Shown here piece by piece: positions 25,880-39,500 of a stretch of 64,000 bases of DNA. The stretch's first letter is position 1, and every line of letters starts with the position of its first letter. The notes below the pieces were generated by a model. It did not search any database, was not told the origin of the DNA, and worked only from the letters and a program-made list of their open reading frames with translations. The DNA comes from Tomocerus qinae (taxonomy: Eukaryota; Arthropoda; Collembola; Entomobryomorpha; Tomoceridae): contig CM034546.1 in NCBI GenBank assembly GCA_020055645.1, positions 75,020,001-75,084,000 on the forward strand. Direction: 5' to 3'. Position numbers and translations under genes: made by a program.

Positions 25880-28800
25880 ATTAAATGCCAAATAAAATGA
25901 ATCTGCATCGGTTGAAAATTGAAATGGAATGGTCATAAACATTAATGAGATTATTTTTGATATCATTAAATTCTCTCCGTGTTACTGATACAGAATGATA
26001 TGTCAAAAAAGCTATATGTTTATGATGGCTTTGGCTTTAACGTGATAGCTACTGAACTCGCTCAATTGTCATCTGTATAAGTTATACGGTCTTTATCACA
26101 TGTCTATCGTTCAAATGCCCAAGTTTTATAGGTATATCTAAAGGTCAAGGCCTCCAAAGTGGAAGTTCAGTTTCAGCTAACTACAGTTTTAGTGCCCCGC
26201 TTTGTTCTGTAGTAATAATAGTATCCAGAGCATGAAAGAGTTTGCTATCAACATGATTACTAATTTTATAGTATTTTGTGATCAAAATAATATTATGACT
26301 TTGAATAGCTATTGCTAATTAATATTTCATATTGCACATCTTATAATTTAGTATTTTAATTAATAAGTTGGGAGTGAGTGAAGCCAGGTAAACAATATTT
26401 TGACACATTTATACAAGCACGTTTTAGCACTTCTTTTTGGTAGATTGCATTTATTATGTAGTTATATTTAGGTAAATCAAGTGCTCATAATATAATTTAC
26501 GTAAGGAAGTTATTGCCATAAGAATTATTTATTTACTTAATTGTATAAAATGTTTAAACTTTTAATAATAATAATATTTATGCAACAAAATTTAAAAATG
26601 TAAATTCTCGACCTTGAATACATGTGCTTTGATGTAGATAAATATGTAGATATCTACTATACTACTACTTACTTCTACATGTAATTTGCAGTTTATAAGG
26701 CCGTTAATTGATACAATAAATTTCACTTTATTGCATGTATTACAATGCTTTTCATTCATTGAAGTAGATAGATAACTCACTTTTCATTCACAATCTCAAT
26801 ATTCAATACCTACCCAGACAGATAACATATATAGAGTATTATTATTTGGTCTTCAGCTATATATACGAGAGTTGACGTGTCCTAGTGATTTATTTCAGCC
26901 AGCTCTTTTACATTTTAACCAGCCACCTATGACCATATATATATAGGCATACAATGGCATAAAATGTCCTAGAGGCTGAAAATACACTTGTAGTAGTAAT
27001 AACTTCTCCAGAATTATCTTCGAGTTTAAAATGCTTTTATATTATTTAAAACGCAATTTTACTGTAATAATTTGTAAAATTTGCTTTTTCTTGAATTAAC
27101 TTTTTGTCTTTAGCATTTTTGCTGCTGGCCTATAAACATTTTAGCCATTAGCCAACAAACATTTTGGGCCATTTTAGCCTTTGGCCAATAAACATTTTAG
27201 GCCATTTTATTAGCCTTTGGCCAACAAACATTTTAGCCAGCCACTAGGCCATTTTAACCACTACCATTATTCACCATCCAGTGGCTAGTCAAACCCTAGT
27301 CCGGTAGTACCTAATGACTTAGATGATATTATAGAATAGTGGGTAACAGTAATAAACTAGAGATTAAACTTCTATGCTGGTATTTTGTTAATAATTCGAG
27401 CCTTTAACAAGCCAACGAGTCTGAATTAATATGCAATAGGTAATGATAATTTATGTATCAGAATCTCATCACATTCAACCAATGTTGACCGGATCTTAAA
27501 TTTAATTTACCTCTGAAGACGACGAATTAAAATTGACAAGCCCTACGACAAAGAGTTAAAATCTGCCAATGAAAATAATCTAAATGATAGAAAAGAAATA
27601 CTACGATACAAAAAGATTCTGTGCAAGTTGAAAATTCTGACGCAGAAGAGAATTTACTTATTTTTCGTCGAGTTAAAAGTTTGATCGAACCGAATTCTTG
27701 TCGACTTCAGACTGCTTGAGATGAGAACATACAAGTACAGTGATTTTTAGGATATTTATACAAAATATAAATACATTGGTGGGATAGGAAAACTAAAATA
27801 AAACTGCATGACTAATTGTAGATACGAAGATGTTTTAACATGGGATAACTGGAGACGAACACAACAAATAGGTTATAGTATATACATGCGGTTAAAATAA
27901 ATTAGGATATTCATTATTATTGAAGTAATAAAATGAGTCACACTTGTTGAACGAATGGGATGTTTATGACATTTGGGATTAAAATATACACTGAGTTTAA
28001 AATTACACTGCAGCTTAAGTTTTGTATTGACGTCAAAGGTCCCAGTAAAGATAAAACATGCACTTATGAATTGGAGTTCATTTAATTGAAGGGATTGACA
28101 TCCACAAGTGACTTGTAAAGTTGGGCATACCTATAATCAAATGGAACGGAACATAAGTCATGTCATAAAAAACATGCCTACATAAATACACCTCGATTCA
28201 GTTTAATGCAATATACATATATACCCATATAATAGCCAAACTCTGACTTCCGCACAGCTGGGTTATAATTTATCAGTCCCACTGACTCACCCCCTCCATT
28301 ACTAAACGGTGGCGTTGATAGTAAGTAATAGTAATAGTGTCAATACTCAATATGCTGTCTATTGTAAGAAGCCGAAAATAATGAAAGGGGAATTACTTTG
28401 GAATATTGGCTGATTTACTTAAATAAAGCCAGCGTGATTAAAAATTGGCCGTTATAAATAGTTAGTAAAATAAATTTCTAACCGATACTGACTATTATAC
28501 GATAGTAAACTGTATAAGCAATATTATGGAGACATGGTAGTATGACGTCGTATTTGGTGACATTGGGAATTTTTTAGGAATAATAGCCTCCCAGAAATAT
28601 TTTCGTGCAACCAATAAATTTTCTATTATCATATTATGTTTGAAAAAGAACATAAAGGTCATCTCATTTCAGGTGTGTATAAAAACGTGTTGTATTTATA
28701 ACTTTCCAAAATGCTATTACCTATTAAAAGTTTCAAATACATAATAGTATGATGTTGTCAATTACACAATAGCATTGTTCTCAGGTACTACTCTTACACA

Positions 28801-29362
28801 ACTTTCAATAGTGTGACTTTATAAAGTAAAACACCTTTAGGCATTCCAGACAATGGGAGCGGAAAGAAAGTCAATTTCTAATTTAATTTTTCAAATAATG
28901 TAGACAATTTTCTGTTAATTTGCCTCACATGTCCATGAATATGGATACTTTGAATATCAGGCGTCTACGTCCAAATAGATTCTGATGCTTCCATGCTTTT
29001 AAATAACAGTTTTGTCAAATTTATTCTATATTTAACCCATATTGATCTAAACTCAGAAACTTGGAAGAAGAGAAACTTGTTTCTACTATCACACCTGAGC
29101 ATTAATGAAAAACTACAATTGTTTTAATCAAACAATACAATTACGCAATAAATGAAAGTAAAAGTCTGTTACTTAATATCAACTTACTACCCAGTACGAA
29201 CCATAATATTTATTATATAATAGTGAAAGTAAATTTCTAATTCCAAGCACATAAATATATAACGCGAAATATGAATTAAAATCATTTCTGCATTAGGTAT
29301 TCGCCATTGTAGATTTTTAATTTTCATGTATACGAAGTAATTAGTCAGGCGTTGTTTCAGTT
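25880..29362. other. intergenic, no gene seen
   Basis: I found no coding region supported on either strand. At about 27120-27265 a degenerate repeat of AAACATTTTAGCC and TTTGGCCAAYAAACATTTT recurs four to five times. Otherwise the stretch is AT-rich and unique-looking. Confidence 0.5.
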
Positions 29363-32117
29363 ATGGTTAAAAATAAAATACACACGGTAGTTTTGATATT
29401 TTCATTAGGTTTATTTATTCAAATTAATTTTAATTATGTAAATTCACTCAGCGATAATTACTTTCGATACTGTAAAAATGGACATGTAGAAAATCAAACG
29501 TATGACACCTGTCAAAATGGCGTAAATTTCGGGCTGGGAGAGGATCAGCAGAATTGTATTTGTGTTAAAGGAGTGTAAGTATTTTTGACCAGCTAATTTA
29601 TTGCAAATTAAGGTATCAATAGTGTGTGGTGTTAAAACAAGATTGAACTGGATAGTTCGATTCCCTATGATAAAAAAAATTTTCAAAGTTGTACTGATAT
29701 CATACTAATTGCAAATTGCAATCCTCAGGTATGACTATTGTCACAATCGGTATTTCTATAGGTATAGAAATCATTGGACTTCTAATTTAGCTGTTTTTAT
29801 TTTTGCAGGTATAAAATGTACACCGATGCTTGTCAAGAAGGTGATGGATTTGCATCTGAGGAAATCTGTACTACGCTTAGAGACGAGGAAGCAAATTCCA
29901 ACAGTTGGTCGATGCATCTTGCGGTAATTAGTCCTGATTTCAGTTGGACATCAACCTCAATAGCGTGTAATAAGGCCCCTGGTGCAATTTGGAGTGTGAC
30001 CGCAGGAAATGAGTCTGTGGCAACAAAGGACGATAGTTTTTACATTATAAACGGGAAGCCATATAGTATGCCCGATTCCACTTTTTGTGTTCAAAAAGAA
30101 AGACATCGGAATGCCCAGATTTGTCGATATTTCAAAAACGAAAACCCTTCATGGCGCAATGCTTCACAATACTCAATATCTATCCAAAACAGTTGTCGTG
30201 GAGGAACTCCTCTGAACACACACGTTTGCTTTCCTACACTTACTTCTAGAGACTGTAAGTAGAAGTGCAAATTCTTTATTACTTTTATGAAGTTTTAATA
30301 TTTTTTTAAATTAGACAATTACAATGCTTTAATATTTGTACAGCTGAATGCTCAATACAGTGTCCATATAAACGACCAAAAGAATCTGGAGAAGATGTAG
30401 ACATTTCTGTACCTCCAACTTCTAGTGAAAATGGTACAGATCCAGATGCTACCACCGATTCGCCTGGGGCTACCATCAAACCCCCTGGGGCTACCACAAA
30501 ACCGCCAAAACCTGGAACTGGTGAGGGTGGAAGTGGTTCTCAGGGACTAAGGCCCACAAGGAAACCAATAAAGCTTACTAAGGAGGACTTTGACAAAAAT
30601 TGTACCGACCCCGATGACTACAGGAATCATGACAACCGCTATCTAAATCGGAAAATGCTCCTTTACAATGTTGTCAACCAATTAGATATGCGGAGTGATG
30701 CTGATAAAAGTATATTAGAGACTATGGAGCCAAATAGAACTTTACCCTTGTTTGATTTGATGAAAACTATCACGAAATCACTTTGCCCTACTAAATTCGT
30801 AAATAGCCAATGGATCGACCAAGTCGTGGATTTATTTTATATTCTCCATAAAGGAAATGTGTTTAGATATGAAGAAATATTGAAGCCGGAGCAATTTCAA
30901 TGGATTAAGGATATTTTAACCCTGTGTCAAACAAATGTCATTCCAATCGTTTTATCTTACAACGGTTTTGGCGAGGAATGCTCTGGAGCAGCTAGCGGAC
31001 TGGTATCTTAAAAATATTTTAAATATCTAAACTACAAAATAATCGTAATATAAATTTTTAAACCTCTTAAAGGTTGAAATTTTTATTTTAGCCTTTTTTC
31101 AAGGAAATTGAAATAATAATTCAATCTCGTCTTATATTCTAATTTTTGATAACATTACTTCTGGTGTTAATTGTTTTTTCTTACTCTTTAGCTTATAAAT
31201 GGTATTCTTTGTCTATTGTAGGCCTCTGGGTATTGTACATCCTATGACGAGGCAGACTGTCAATTTGTTCCGGTCACCGTAGACCTCGAAGGAGAAGACA
31301 GTTACAAACGTAAGCACTACGTGCCAGAAGTGGCCTGGAATATTGTGGACGCAATACATGTGGCTTGTTTTCCACAGTTCAACGAGTCCTACAGAATGTT
31401 TCATGTTCTTGAGCAAGCTGTTGAGAGGCTTTTCACTTTACAGATTAAAAATTTATGGTAAGTTTATGTTTTGAAGCACGACTCCCTTTCTACTTAGCGC
31501 TATAGTATTTGAATTTTGTACGAAAAGGGCCAGGCACTGAATTGAAAAATTGGGTTTTAAAGTTGAACCCATTAAGCCAACCCATCACTAGTATTTAGTA
31601 GTTGAAAATAGTAATTGAAAAAAAATTCAGATCTTTAATTTATTATATTGATTTGTGTAAAGGCATCATCCTGGGTGGCTAGAGAAAACGAAAACAAAAT
31701 TACTGGGCTTCGGGGCGGATAATAATATGTACAATTTGGACGTTTGCCTTCAAGCCGCTTATGGAGTGAGAAATGGAGACGTGCCAAGACTAGTTCGCCC
31801 CTACTCGCCAGTATATCTACGGAAAAAGTAAAAATAACTATAAAAAGAAATTTTTAAATATTGTGTTGAAAATGCTTCAATATTTTAATATTTATGATTT
31901 ACACAGACGTGCAGCTTCCAAGAGAGGGACAAAGAAAGATTATATTAGGAAACCTCCTCATCACAAGCATGCAGACTCGAGGAGTAATGCCACGGTCTCA
32001 AGAACCACACGGCCCACACGCCGGCCCAGACCATCACAGCCTGATCATGCAGTTGGGTGTGTTGCTAGGCCGAGTGATTTGCGTAGACCTGAGAAATGCC
32101 AATGGGCTGAATTATAG
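29363..32117 (+). CDS. secreted six-exon cysteine-containing protein of unknown function
   Basis: Exons 29363-29574, 29809-30254, 30344-31002, 31222-31457, 31663-31827 and 31907-32117 join in phase to 642 residues. It opens with a signal peptide (hydrophobic VVLIFSLGLFIQI). The N-terminal third is cysteine-rich (YCKNG, CQNG, NCICVKG, DACQEG, CRGG, CFP) with several N-glycosylation sequons, suggesting an extracellular disulphide-bonded region. A Pro/Thr/Gly linker follows (GATIKPPGATTKPPKPGTG), then a helical region with sparse cysteines. The C-terminus is strongly basic and Pro/Arg-rich (TTRPTRRPRPSQ) and ends CQWAEL. I recognise no family. Splice sites are consensus and frames close throughout, so the gene model is firmer than any function. 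Confidence 0.8.
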
Positions 32118-33140
32118 AATAATTAAAACCGAACTGTTTGTAGTAGTCAAGATAAGTCATCATACCCTTAGAATATTTTATAAGACTATAATATATAAGC
32201 AAATATCCCGGAGATACATTTATTATGTATGATCTATAAAAGCCAATAGTAGACAGCAGTGTAATTGTTAAATTGTTAATTTTGTTAAACAATGCAGTAA
32301 GACTCGAAATTTCGACTATATAGAATGTGAATGGGTATATCAGTCCAACGGCATTGTTACCAAGTTGAAATTTTTTATAACAAAATGTTAATATGTAAAT
32401 GAATGATGAGGATGTAAAATAACAGTTTCTGTTAAATATCTTGTTAATAAACACAATGTTCATGTACCTGATCAGTTTTTGTCTTAACTAAATATAATTA
32501 TTATATTAATACGTCTCGAAATTACCTTTTATATACGGTTTTATTAATAAATCACTATTCATTTCTAAAAATAGCTAAAAACTTTTATTATTTAATTATC
32601 TAAATTCTGAAAGGCATTTTGAAGAATTGAGATTAGGATTGAGAGGGCAAGATGAAAGCAAATTTACATAGCCACGACAGCTAAGCAAGCTCATGCAGAG
32701 ACTTTGTTTACGTTGTGTTGCGTTGGTTGAACAAAGATTGGAAGCTAAACAATGCTATATCTATATCATGTTCCAATCTTAGAAAAGTAGGGGGAAAAAT
32801 AAATGATTATGGAATTTATGGAATTAGTTTTTTTTGAGTTTTGTTGAAAATACATAATATTTTTCGCATTTTGGTTGTTTGTCTGAAATATCACATAACT
32901 ACAATCGAATTGTGTAATTGAATATTTTATTCTTCTATCTACCTTCCTTTAGCAAACCAAATACTTTCAACTTTAAAAAAGTCTTTTAAGTTGAAAAGTT
33001 ATAAAGTAAAACTACTGAATACTTGGGTAAACTATGAATACTTCTGAATACTAATGTTAATCTTTAAGCATTTAATATCATATAAATTTTTATATTATAC
33101 AGGTAATCGTGGATGAAAGCTATATTTTTCATTTTTGGAA
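32118..33140. other. intergenic, no gene seen
   Basis: AT-rich spacer between the secreted-protein gene and the first THAP gene. A 132-codon minus-strand ORF here overlaps the end of the preceding gene and has biased, low-complexity composition; I do not consider it coding. Confidence 0.5.
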
Positions 33141-35936
33141 ATGCCTTGTTACTGCGCCAGGTATAAATGCCGAACAAAAGGAAAAGGAAACGTGAAAGTG
33201 TTCAGGTATATAATATAAATCAATTTATGAAGTTATGTGCTTCCAGTTTATTTCCACCAGTAAGTAGATACTGATAACTATCATTTAAGTATTTCCATCG
33301 TTTGAATGATTAAGCATAATTTATGGTCGGAAGATAGCTGTTTAACTTAATTTGTAATTTCTTTCATTTTTAAAGTTTTCCGTTCCACGACGAAGCAAGA
33401 CTGCAAAAATGGATTAAATTCGCCGACAGGGGTCCAACGTGGTACCCTAAGAAACCGAGTAGCAAACTGTGTAAATTGCACTTCAAAACCCCTCTACATT
33501 TTGAACGAGGGCGAATACTCAATGACCCTGTACGTGATGGTGATTCAGATTCAGATGATTCTGCCAATTTGCCATCTACAAAAACATTGTCTTTTAGTAA
33601 CATCAAAATAACTCTTCCCTCAAGGCAAAGCGGAATAGCACTCAAGAATGATGGTATATATTTTGGAGTTCAATCTCAATCTACTCCTTCGGAAACCGAA
33701 ACAAGTCCTGAACTAAATAAGGTTAGTTTTGTTTTCAGCTGTTTTTTTAATTCAAAAGATTCACCATTAGTTCAAATATTTTATGGCTCTTTTATTTATA
33801 AAGGAAGTGGAAGTAGAATTGGAAACTTTAAAGCCACCCCCAATAAAAAGACGCAAATTAAAAAAATGTATTATCTGCCAAAATATTGCTCAAGAATTGG
33901 AATGTCATAAAGTGAATGAATATGCTGAATTGCTGATTGACAACGTAATTCCTTTGAGAGACAGAGACAATGAAGATCTAAGAAATTCCGATATTTATAA
34001 TTTCTGCATGCCCTGCTCAAACACTTTGGAAGATTTGCAACAACTGTCAGCTAATTTGCAACTTATCCAGAATGACATTGGACAAAAAATCAATGAAATT
34101 AAGCTTTCTATTTTGGAATCTCAAACCATAAAAAGTAAAGTATTACCTGGAGTATCGACTTTCCGACGAATCGCTACTACAGGTTCCCCAAATTCTGCTC
34201 TATAAAAATATATTTCACTACCTTATTCTTTTTTAAATATTTTGTCAATTTCTATAGATGATACTCCTCAAAATTCAAGTAGAAACCCTGTCGTCAACGA
34301 AAATGTGATTTTCAATTCCGACGAAATTTCCAAAAACTGGCAAAGCGTCAACAAAAAAAGAAAACTCAAAAAGATTGGGTGGGTATAATATTGCGTATTT
34401 CTACTGCCAAAACTTAATAATAACGGTAAAGTAGACGATATTTATTTTAAATTGATAGTCCCATAGATCCTTTGGATGGTGTAGAAAAGACTGTAAAGTC
34501 CAAAATGATCGAATCGTTTTTAAGAAACGTATCTTGCGAAGAAGAACAGACAGTAGCATTTAATCCTTGGGAGCGTAGTCCTTTCTGTAATAGCAAAGAA
34601 AGATCGAATTCCGAAATCGAGGATGTCGACCGAGACTGTTTGATGTACGTAGATCCTAAAGTCAACAAAGTCTGGCCAAGACCGCCGTTGGACATGCAAC
34701 AACTATGTATTCTCGGAATCGTCTGTGCCAAAAATCGAAAAATTAACGTCAGCGATCTTTGTAAATTCATTGGGTTGGTTTAGTCATTAGTCACGTTAAA
34801 TGCTAAATATATTACTAATACATATTAAGTAAAATAATCGATACAGTTTGACATTTGTAATATTTTAGGAAACATTTTCCTTTTTTCAAATCCAACTCGG
34901 AAGCTAAAGTCCTCGTAAAGAAAACTGTATCAACGGGCGATGTATTTCAACTAGTGAATTATGAAGCCCTTTCAGACTCGACGACTAAAGAAAAACTGAA
35001 TCGCTCCAACTATATTCCATTTTGGACTGTCGTTGAAACAAAAGTTGATGAGTACCGATCTCAGCTGGTTGAAATTCTTGGATCTCCTGAACTGACTAAA
35101 TCGTTAGCTTCCTCAGGTTAGATTTTCAATATTTAGGATTTATTTTTTAATAATTGAGAAAATAATTACTTTTTGTGTCTCGTTGCAGAAATTTTGCAAA
35201 CGTTCATCAAAAATGTTTCGGAACAGGTGTCACAAGTAAGACATGCATATTAATATTATATGCAACTTAAATCGTGTTCAATATTTATTGGACAATTTTT
35301 GTATTAATAGCTAAATCTAGTGGACAGTTCTGAAACTTGCCGGAAACGGTGGAGTCCTCCTCCATTTTCGTATCGTCAAATAATATTTTTCGCACTTGTC
35401 AATCAATCCGCTCCAGTTCCTACTTATCACGTTATTAACTACTTTAAGTAAATCTAAAATCTACTTTGATATTTATGATTTTGATTTATTTATGATTATA
35501 ATTTTGTTCTGAAGGGGGATTTATATCTATAATTTATTTGTACAGAGAAACTTTTCCTTATTTCTCTTTGTTAAGAGAATGGGATTATGGAGTCTTTTTC
35601 AATTTACAATCGGAATATTTTATTGAAGAAGATGTTAGTCCTTCATCCGTTTCTAGACGACTCGTTTACTCCATAAACCCCAGTAAAGCGGAGGAAATAA
35701 AAGAAAGTCTAATAAATACATTAAGAACTGTAGATACTTCTCAATTGAATCCAAAACATTTTATGAGAAAACCTGGTAATTTTTGCAAAAATTCTTTAAG
35801 TCTTTCCAGTCTCAATTATAAATCCCGTTTGATTAAACTCTAATTATACTTATTTGCAGAAAGTCTTCAAGACATTTTAAATTCAACTTCAATAATTCTG
35901 AAATTAGAAACCGACGAATATGATGGGGAAAGTTAA
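33141..35936 (+). CDS. THAP / ZAD-like / double forkhead-like DNA-binding protein (copy 1)
   Basis: Ten exons (33141-33205, 33376-33721, 33804-34182, 34258-34378, 34459-34773, 34869-35116, 35189-35235, 35311-35447, 35546-35775, 35860-35936) give 654 residues. Residues 1-65 form a THAP zinc finger: Cys5, Cys10, FPF, the Trp of LQKWIKF, and LCKLHF. Around 160-209 CIIC and CMPC bracket a ZAD-like finger followed by helix. Around 378-435 RPPLDMQQLCILGIV, NVSDLCKFIGKHFPFFK and VKKTVSTGDVF follow the forkhead pattern PPYSY, LTLSEIY-FI-FPYY, VRHNLSLN-CF. A second forkhead-like region (about 522-590) has PPFSYRQIIFFALVN, VINYFK-ETFPYF, and FFNLQSEYFIEE. Both lack the usual RHN recognition triplet. 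Probably a nuclear regulator. Confidence 0.82.
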
Positions 35937-36559
35937 ATTATTCAGTTAAATCCTGTCGGAAAATATGCATTGGCGATTGTTGTTACTATATATTATTTTG
36001 GTACACTAAGAAAGCAAGTTCTTCAATTCACGGGAAAATATTGGCACATCTTTATTCCGTATCATATAACTTACACAATAACTTATTAGATATGGAATTG
36101 GGTCAAGTCTATACTTTGCACGGTTACAGGTGGACTGTGGACTATATTATTATAATATTAAATACTAAGACATTTTCCCATTTAATCGAGTCTTTTGATC
36201 ACAACCTTACTGTCGTGAAAAAAACAATATCTGACTGAATAAAATAAAATAACTCGTAATTTACATTCTAAATATTTTTAGTACAAAGTAGGAATACGAA
36301 TGAACGAATCGCACAATGCACCGTAGTGAATTAAAATGCACCGTATTCAATGAACAAAGATTGCTTTGACACACAACTATACACTGCTACATCGTGAATC
36401 CTATTCATATCGGGAAGATTTAAATGTATCTGGAATATTGATAATTCTTAATCTGAATTCTGAAATATTCTATCACAGAATTTTACCAAAAAATTGTTTA
36501 AATTGTCCTTATAATTATCCAATGTTTTAGGTGTTCTTGTTTTAATCCTAACTTTGGCA

Positions 36560-39500
36560 ATGCCGAATAGCTGCGCAAAGTTTAAGTGCGGAAGAAGAGG
36601 AGGTGGAGTAAAAATGTTCCGGTAACTACAAAAAATAAAAAGATAAAAGAGCATAGATGTTGATAATAATTCCTCTGACTGATGTACCCACTTTCAAGCA
36701 CGTATCCAGTAGGGGGCGGGAGGGGCGCAGCGCCCCCTCTAAATCTGAGAAAAAAGGATTTTCCCCAAAAATGGCATCGACACTATTTTTGGTTGCGCCC
36801 CCCCTTTATCAGATTTCTGGATACGTGCCTGACCACTTTCATATTCCGTAATGTTGTACACGTTAACTATCAAAATGATTTTTGGATATCATGTCAATAC
36901 GGTGATGACGATGACAATGATAGTATAAACCCGAAGGGACACATGCGCATTGAATTATGCATTGTATCAAATACCAATGTCTGTATGTCGGGCATCAAAA
37001 ATATTTTGACAGCTTGGTTGTTGTTGAGACAATAAATTATAATATAAATAAGGTATTAGTGGAATTGCGATTAAAGTACTGCGCTGGTAGAAATGAAACC
37101 GTGTTCCAAAAATTCAAACGAGCTATAAAAAATACAAAAGGACAGACTCAAAGGCACAAATGTGTGGCGAATCGGTTCTCAGTATTTTTTGCAATAAAAC
37201 AGGTTTACAAAATTTATGTCTAAAGAAACAGAGTTGCTTCAAAAAGCACATTTACGGAAATATTTCAAACTTTCTCCCCAAATTTTCCATTTTTAATAGA
37301 TTGAAAAGGCGGATTTTCAAAAAAACGTGGTCCAAAGCAACCAGGTTACCAAAACTTTTTGATGCCTGAGTTACAGGTTAAAGAAGCTGCCATTTGTTTT
37401 TAATACACTTGATAAAGAGCGCTTGTTGAAAATCATCATAATATAATCAAAATCCAATTTGTAAATGGTTTCATTTTACAAATGACCAGAAACATCCAGT
37501 TTTGCTTTTCCAGATAAGCTTATAAAATCATTTCAAAACAGAATTTTCTGTTTTTCCCATTGGTGCATTATGTCTCCCTTTCAGGCATTCCTAATTTAAA
37601 TTGTCAAATATTTATTTTCAGAAGATAATATTACATAAATTTGGTGTTTATTTAATCATTGTAGGTTTCCCTTCCAAGATAAAGAGAGATTGCAGAAATG
37701 GATTAAGTTCGCCGACAGGGGTCCAAAATGGTACCCTAGCGAGAAGAGTAGCAGATTGTGTGTAATGCATTTCGCACAGCCTTTGAACTTTACTTCGCCA
37801 GGGCGAATACGAATACTCAATGACCCTGTACTTGATGATGATTCAGATTCAGATGATCATTCTGCCTCTGCCAATTTGCCATCTACAAAAACATTGTCTT
37901 TTAGTAACATCAAAATAACTCTTCCCTCAAGTCAAAGCGGCATAGCATGTAGAAAGGATGGCATTTATTTTGGGGTTCAATCTAAACCTTTGGAAACCGA
38001 ACCACGTCATAATTTTTATAAGGTTCGATTTTGTACTTTAGTTTGAAAATGATTTACGAATGGTTACTCTGAATATTCATTACTTTTTTATTTATAAAGG
38101 AAGTGGAAGTAGAATTGGAACCTTTAGAATTAGTAGAACCGCGCATTTTAGTGCCACCCCCCACAAAAAGACCCAAATTACAAAATTGTATTGTTTGTCA
38201 AAATGTTGCACAAGAATTGGATCCTCACAAAAAAGACGACTACGCCAAAGTTCTAATGACTAATGTAATTCCTGCGATGGAAAGAGGAAATGAAGATCTA
38301 AGAAATTCCGAAATTTACAATTTCTGCATACCTTGTTCGAACACTTTGGAAGATTTGCAGCAACTGACAGCTAGTTTGCAACTTATTCAGATTAACATTG
38401 TAAAGAAAATTAAAGAAATTAAGTCTTCCATTTTGAAATCTCAAACTGTGGAAAACAACGAGTTACCTGGAGTATCGACTTTCCGAAGAATCGTTACTAC
38501 AGGTTTCCCACCCTCCATTTAAAAAAATATTTTATAACTCATCACTAATTTTTTACAATGGTGATATCTGTTTAATAGATTATATTCCTCTGAATTCAAG
38601 TCGGGATATTGTCGTCAATGAAAATATGTTTTCTAATTGTAAAGAACTTTCCAAAGACCGTCAAAACGTCAGCAGAAAAAGAAAAGTTAGAAGCATTAGG
38701 TACATACATATTTCTATTGTCCAAATCTTTGCAATAATGTGTTAAAATTATTGATTTCATTATTATTTACTAGTCCCAAGGATCCTTTGGAGGGTATACG
38801 ATCTGAAGATGAAATTATTAAGTCCAAAATGACCGAATCTTTTCTAAAAAACGTACACTGTGAGGAAGAGCAGGCAGTAGTATTTAATCCTTGGGAAAAC
38901 AGCCCATTTACTAGTCAGAAAGAAAGACCAAATCCCAATAACGATATTCTTGACCGAGACTGTTTGATGTACGTAAATCCAAAGGTTAAAGTGGTTCGGC
39001 CCAAACCGCCGCTAGACTACCAACAATTGTGTATTCTTGGGATTGTCAGTGTCAAAAGCAGAATACTCAATGTCAGCGATTTGTACAATTTTATTAGGTT
39101 AGTTAAGTCACTTATAAAATAGATAAAAATCATATATATAGATCATGAAATTTTGTCATTTATAAAATTTTAGAAAACATTTTCCGTTTTTCAAATCCAA
39201 CTCGGAAGCCAAAGTCATCGTAAAGAAAACTGTATCAACCAGCGATGTATTTCAACTGGTAAATTATGAAGCTTTTTCAGACTCGACAATTAAAGAAAAA
39301 CAGAATCGCTCCAGTTACATTCCATTTTGGACTGTCGTTGAAACAAAAGTTGATGAGTACCGATCTCAGCTGGTTGAAATACTTGGATCTCCTGAACTGA
39401 CTAAATCGTTGTCCTCCTCAGGTTAGATTTTCAATATTTAGGATTTATTTTTTAATACTTCAAAATGCATAATTTCTTCGTCTCGTTACAGAAATGGCAC

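Noticed and set aside
27120-27265. Possible CRISPR-like or regulatory array of AAACATTTTAGCC phrases
   Set aside because: Units are degenerate, without regular spacers, and the genome is eukaryotic; it is a simple local repeat.
32065-32463. 132-codon minus-strand ORF
   Set aside because: It overlaps the last exon of the secreted-protein gene, has no domain and has low-complexity hydrophobic composition.
36657-37369. Several ORFs in the THAP copy 2 first intron
   Set aside because: They cross the MITE or AT-rich intron, have no similarity to neighbours, and sit between exons confirmed by phase with copy 1.
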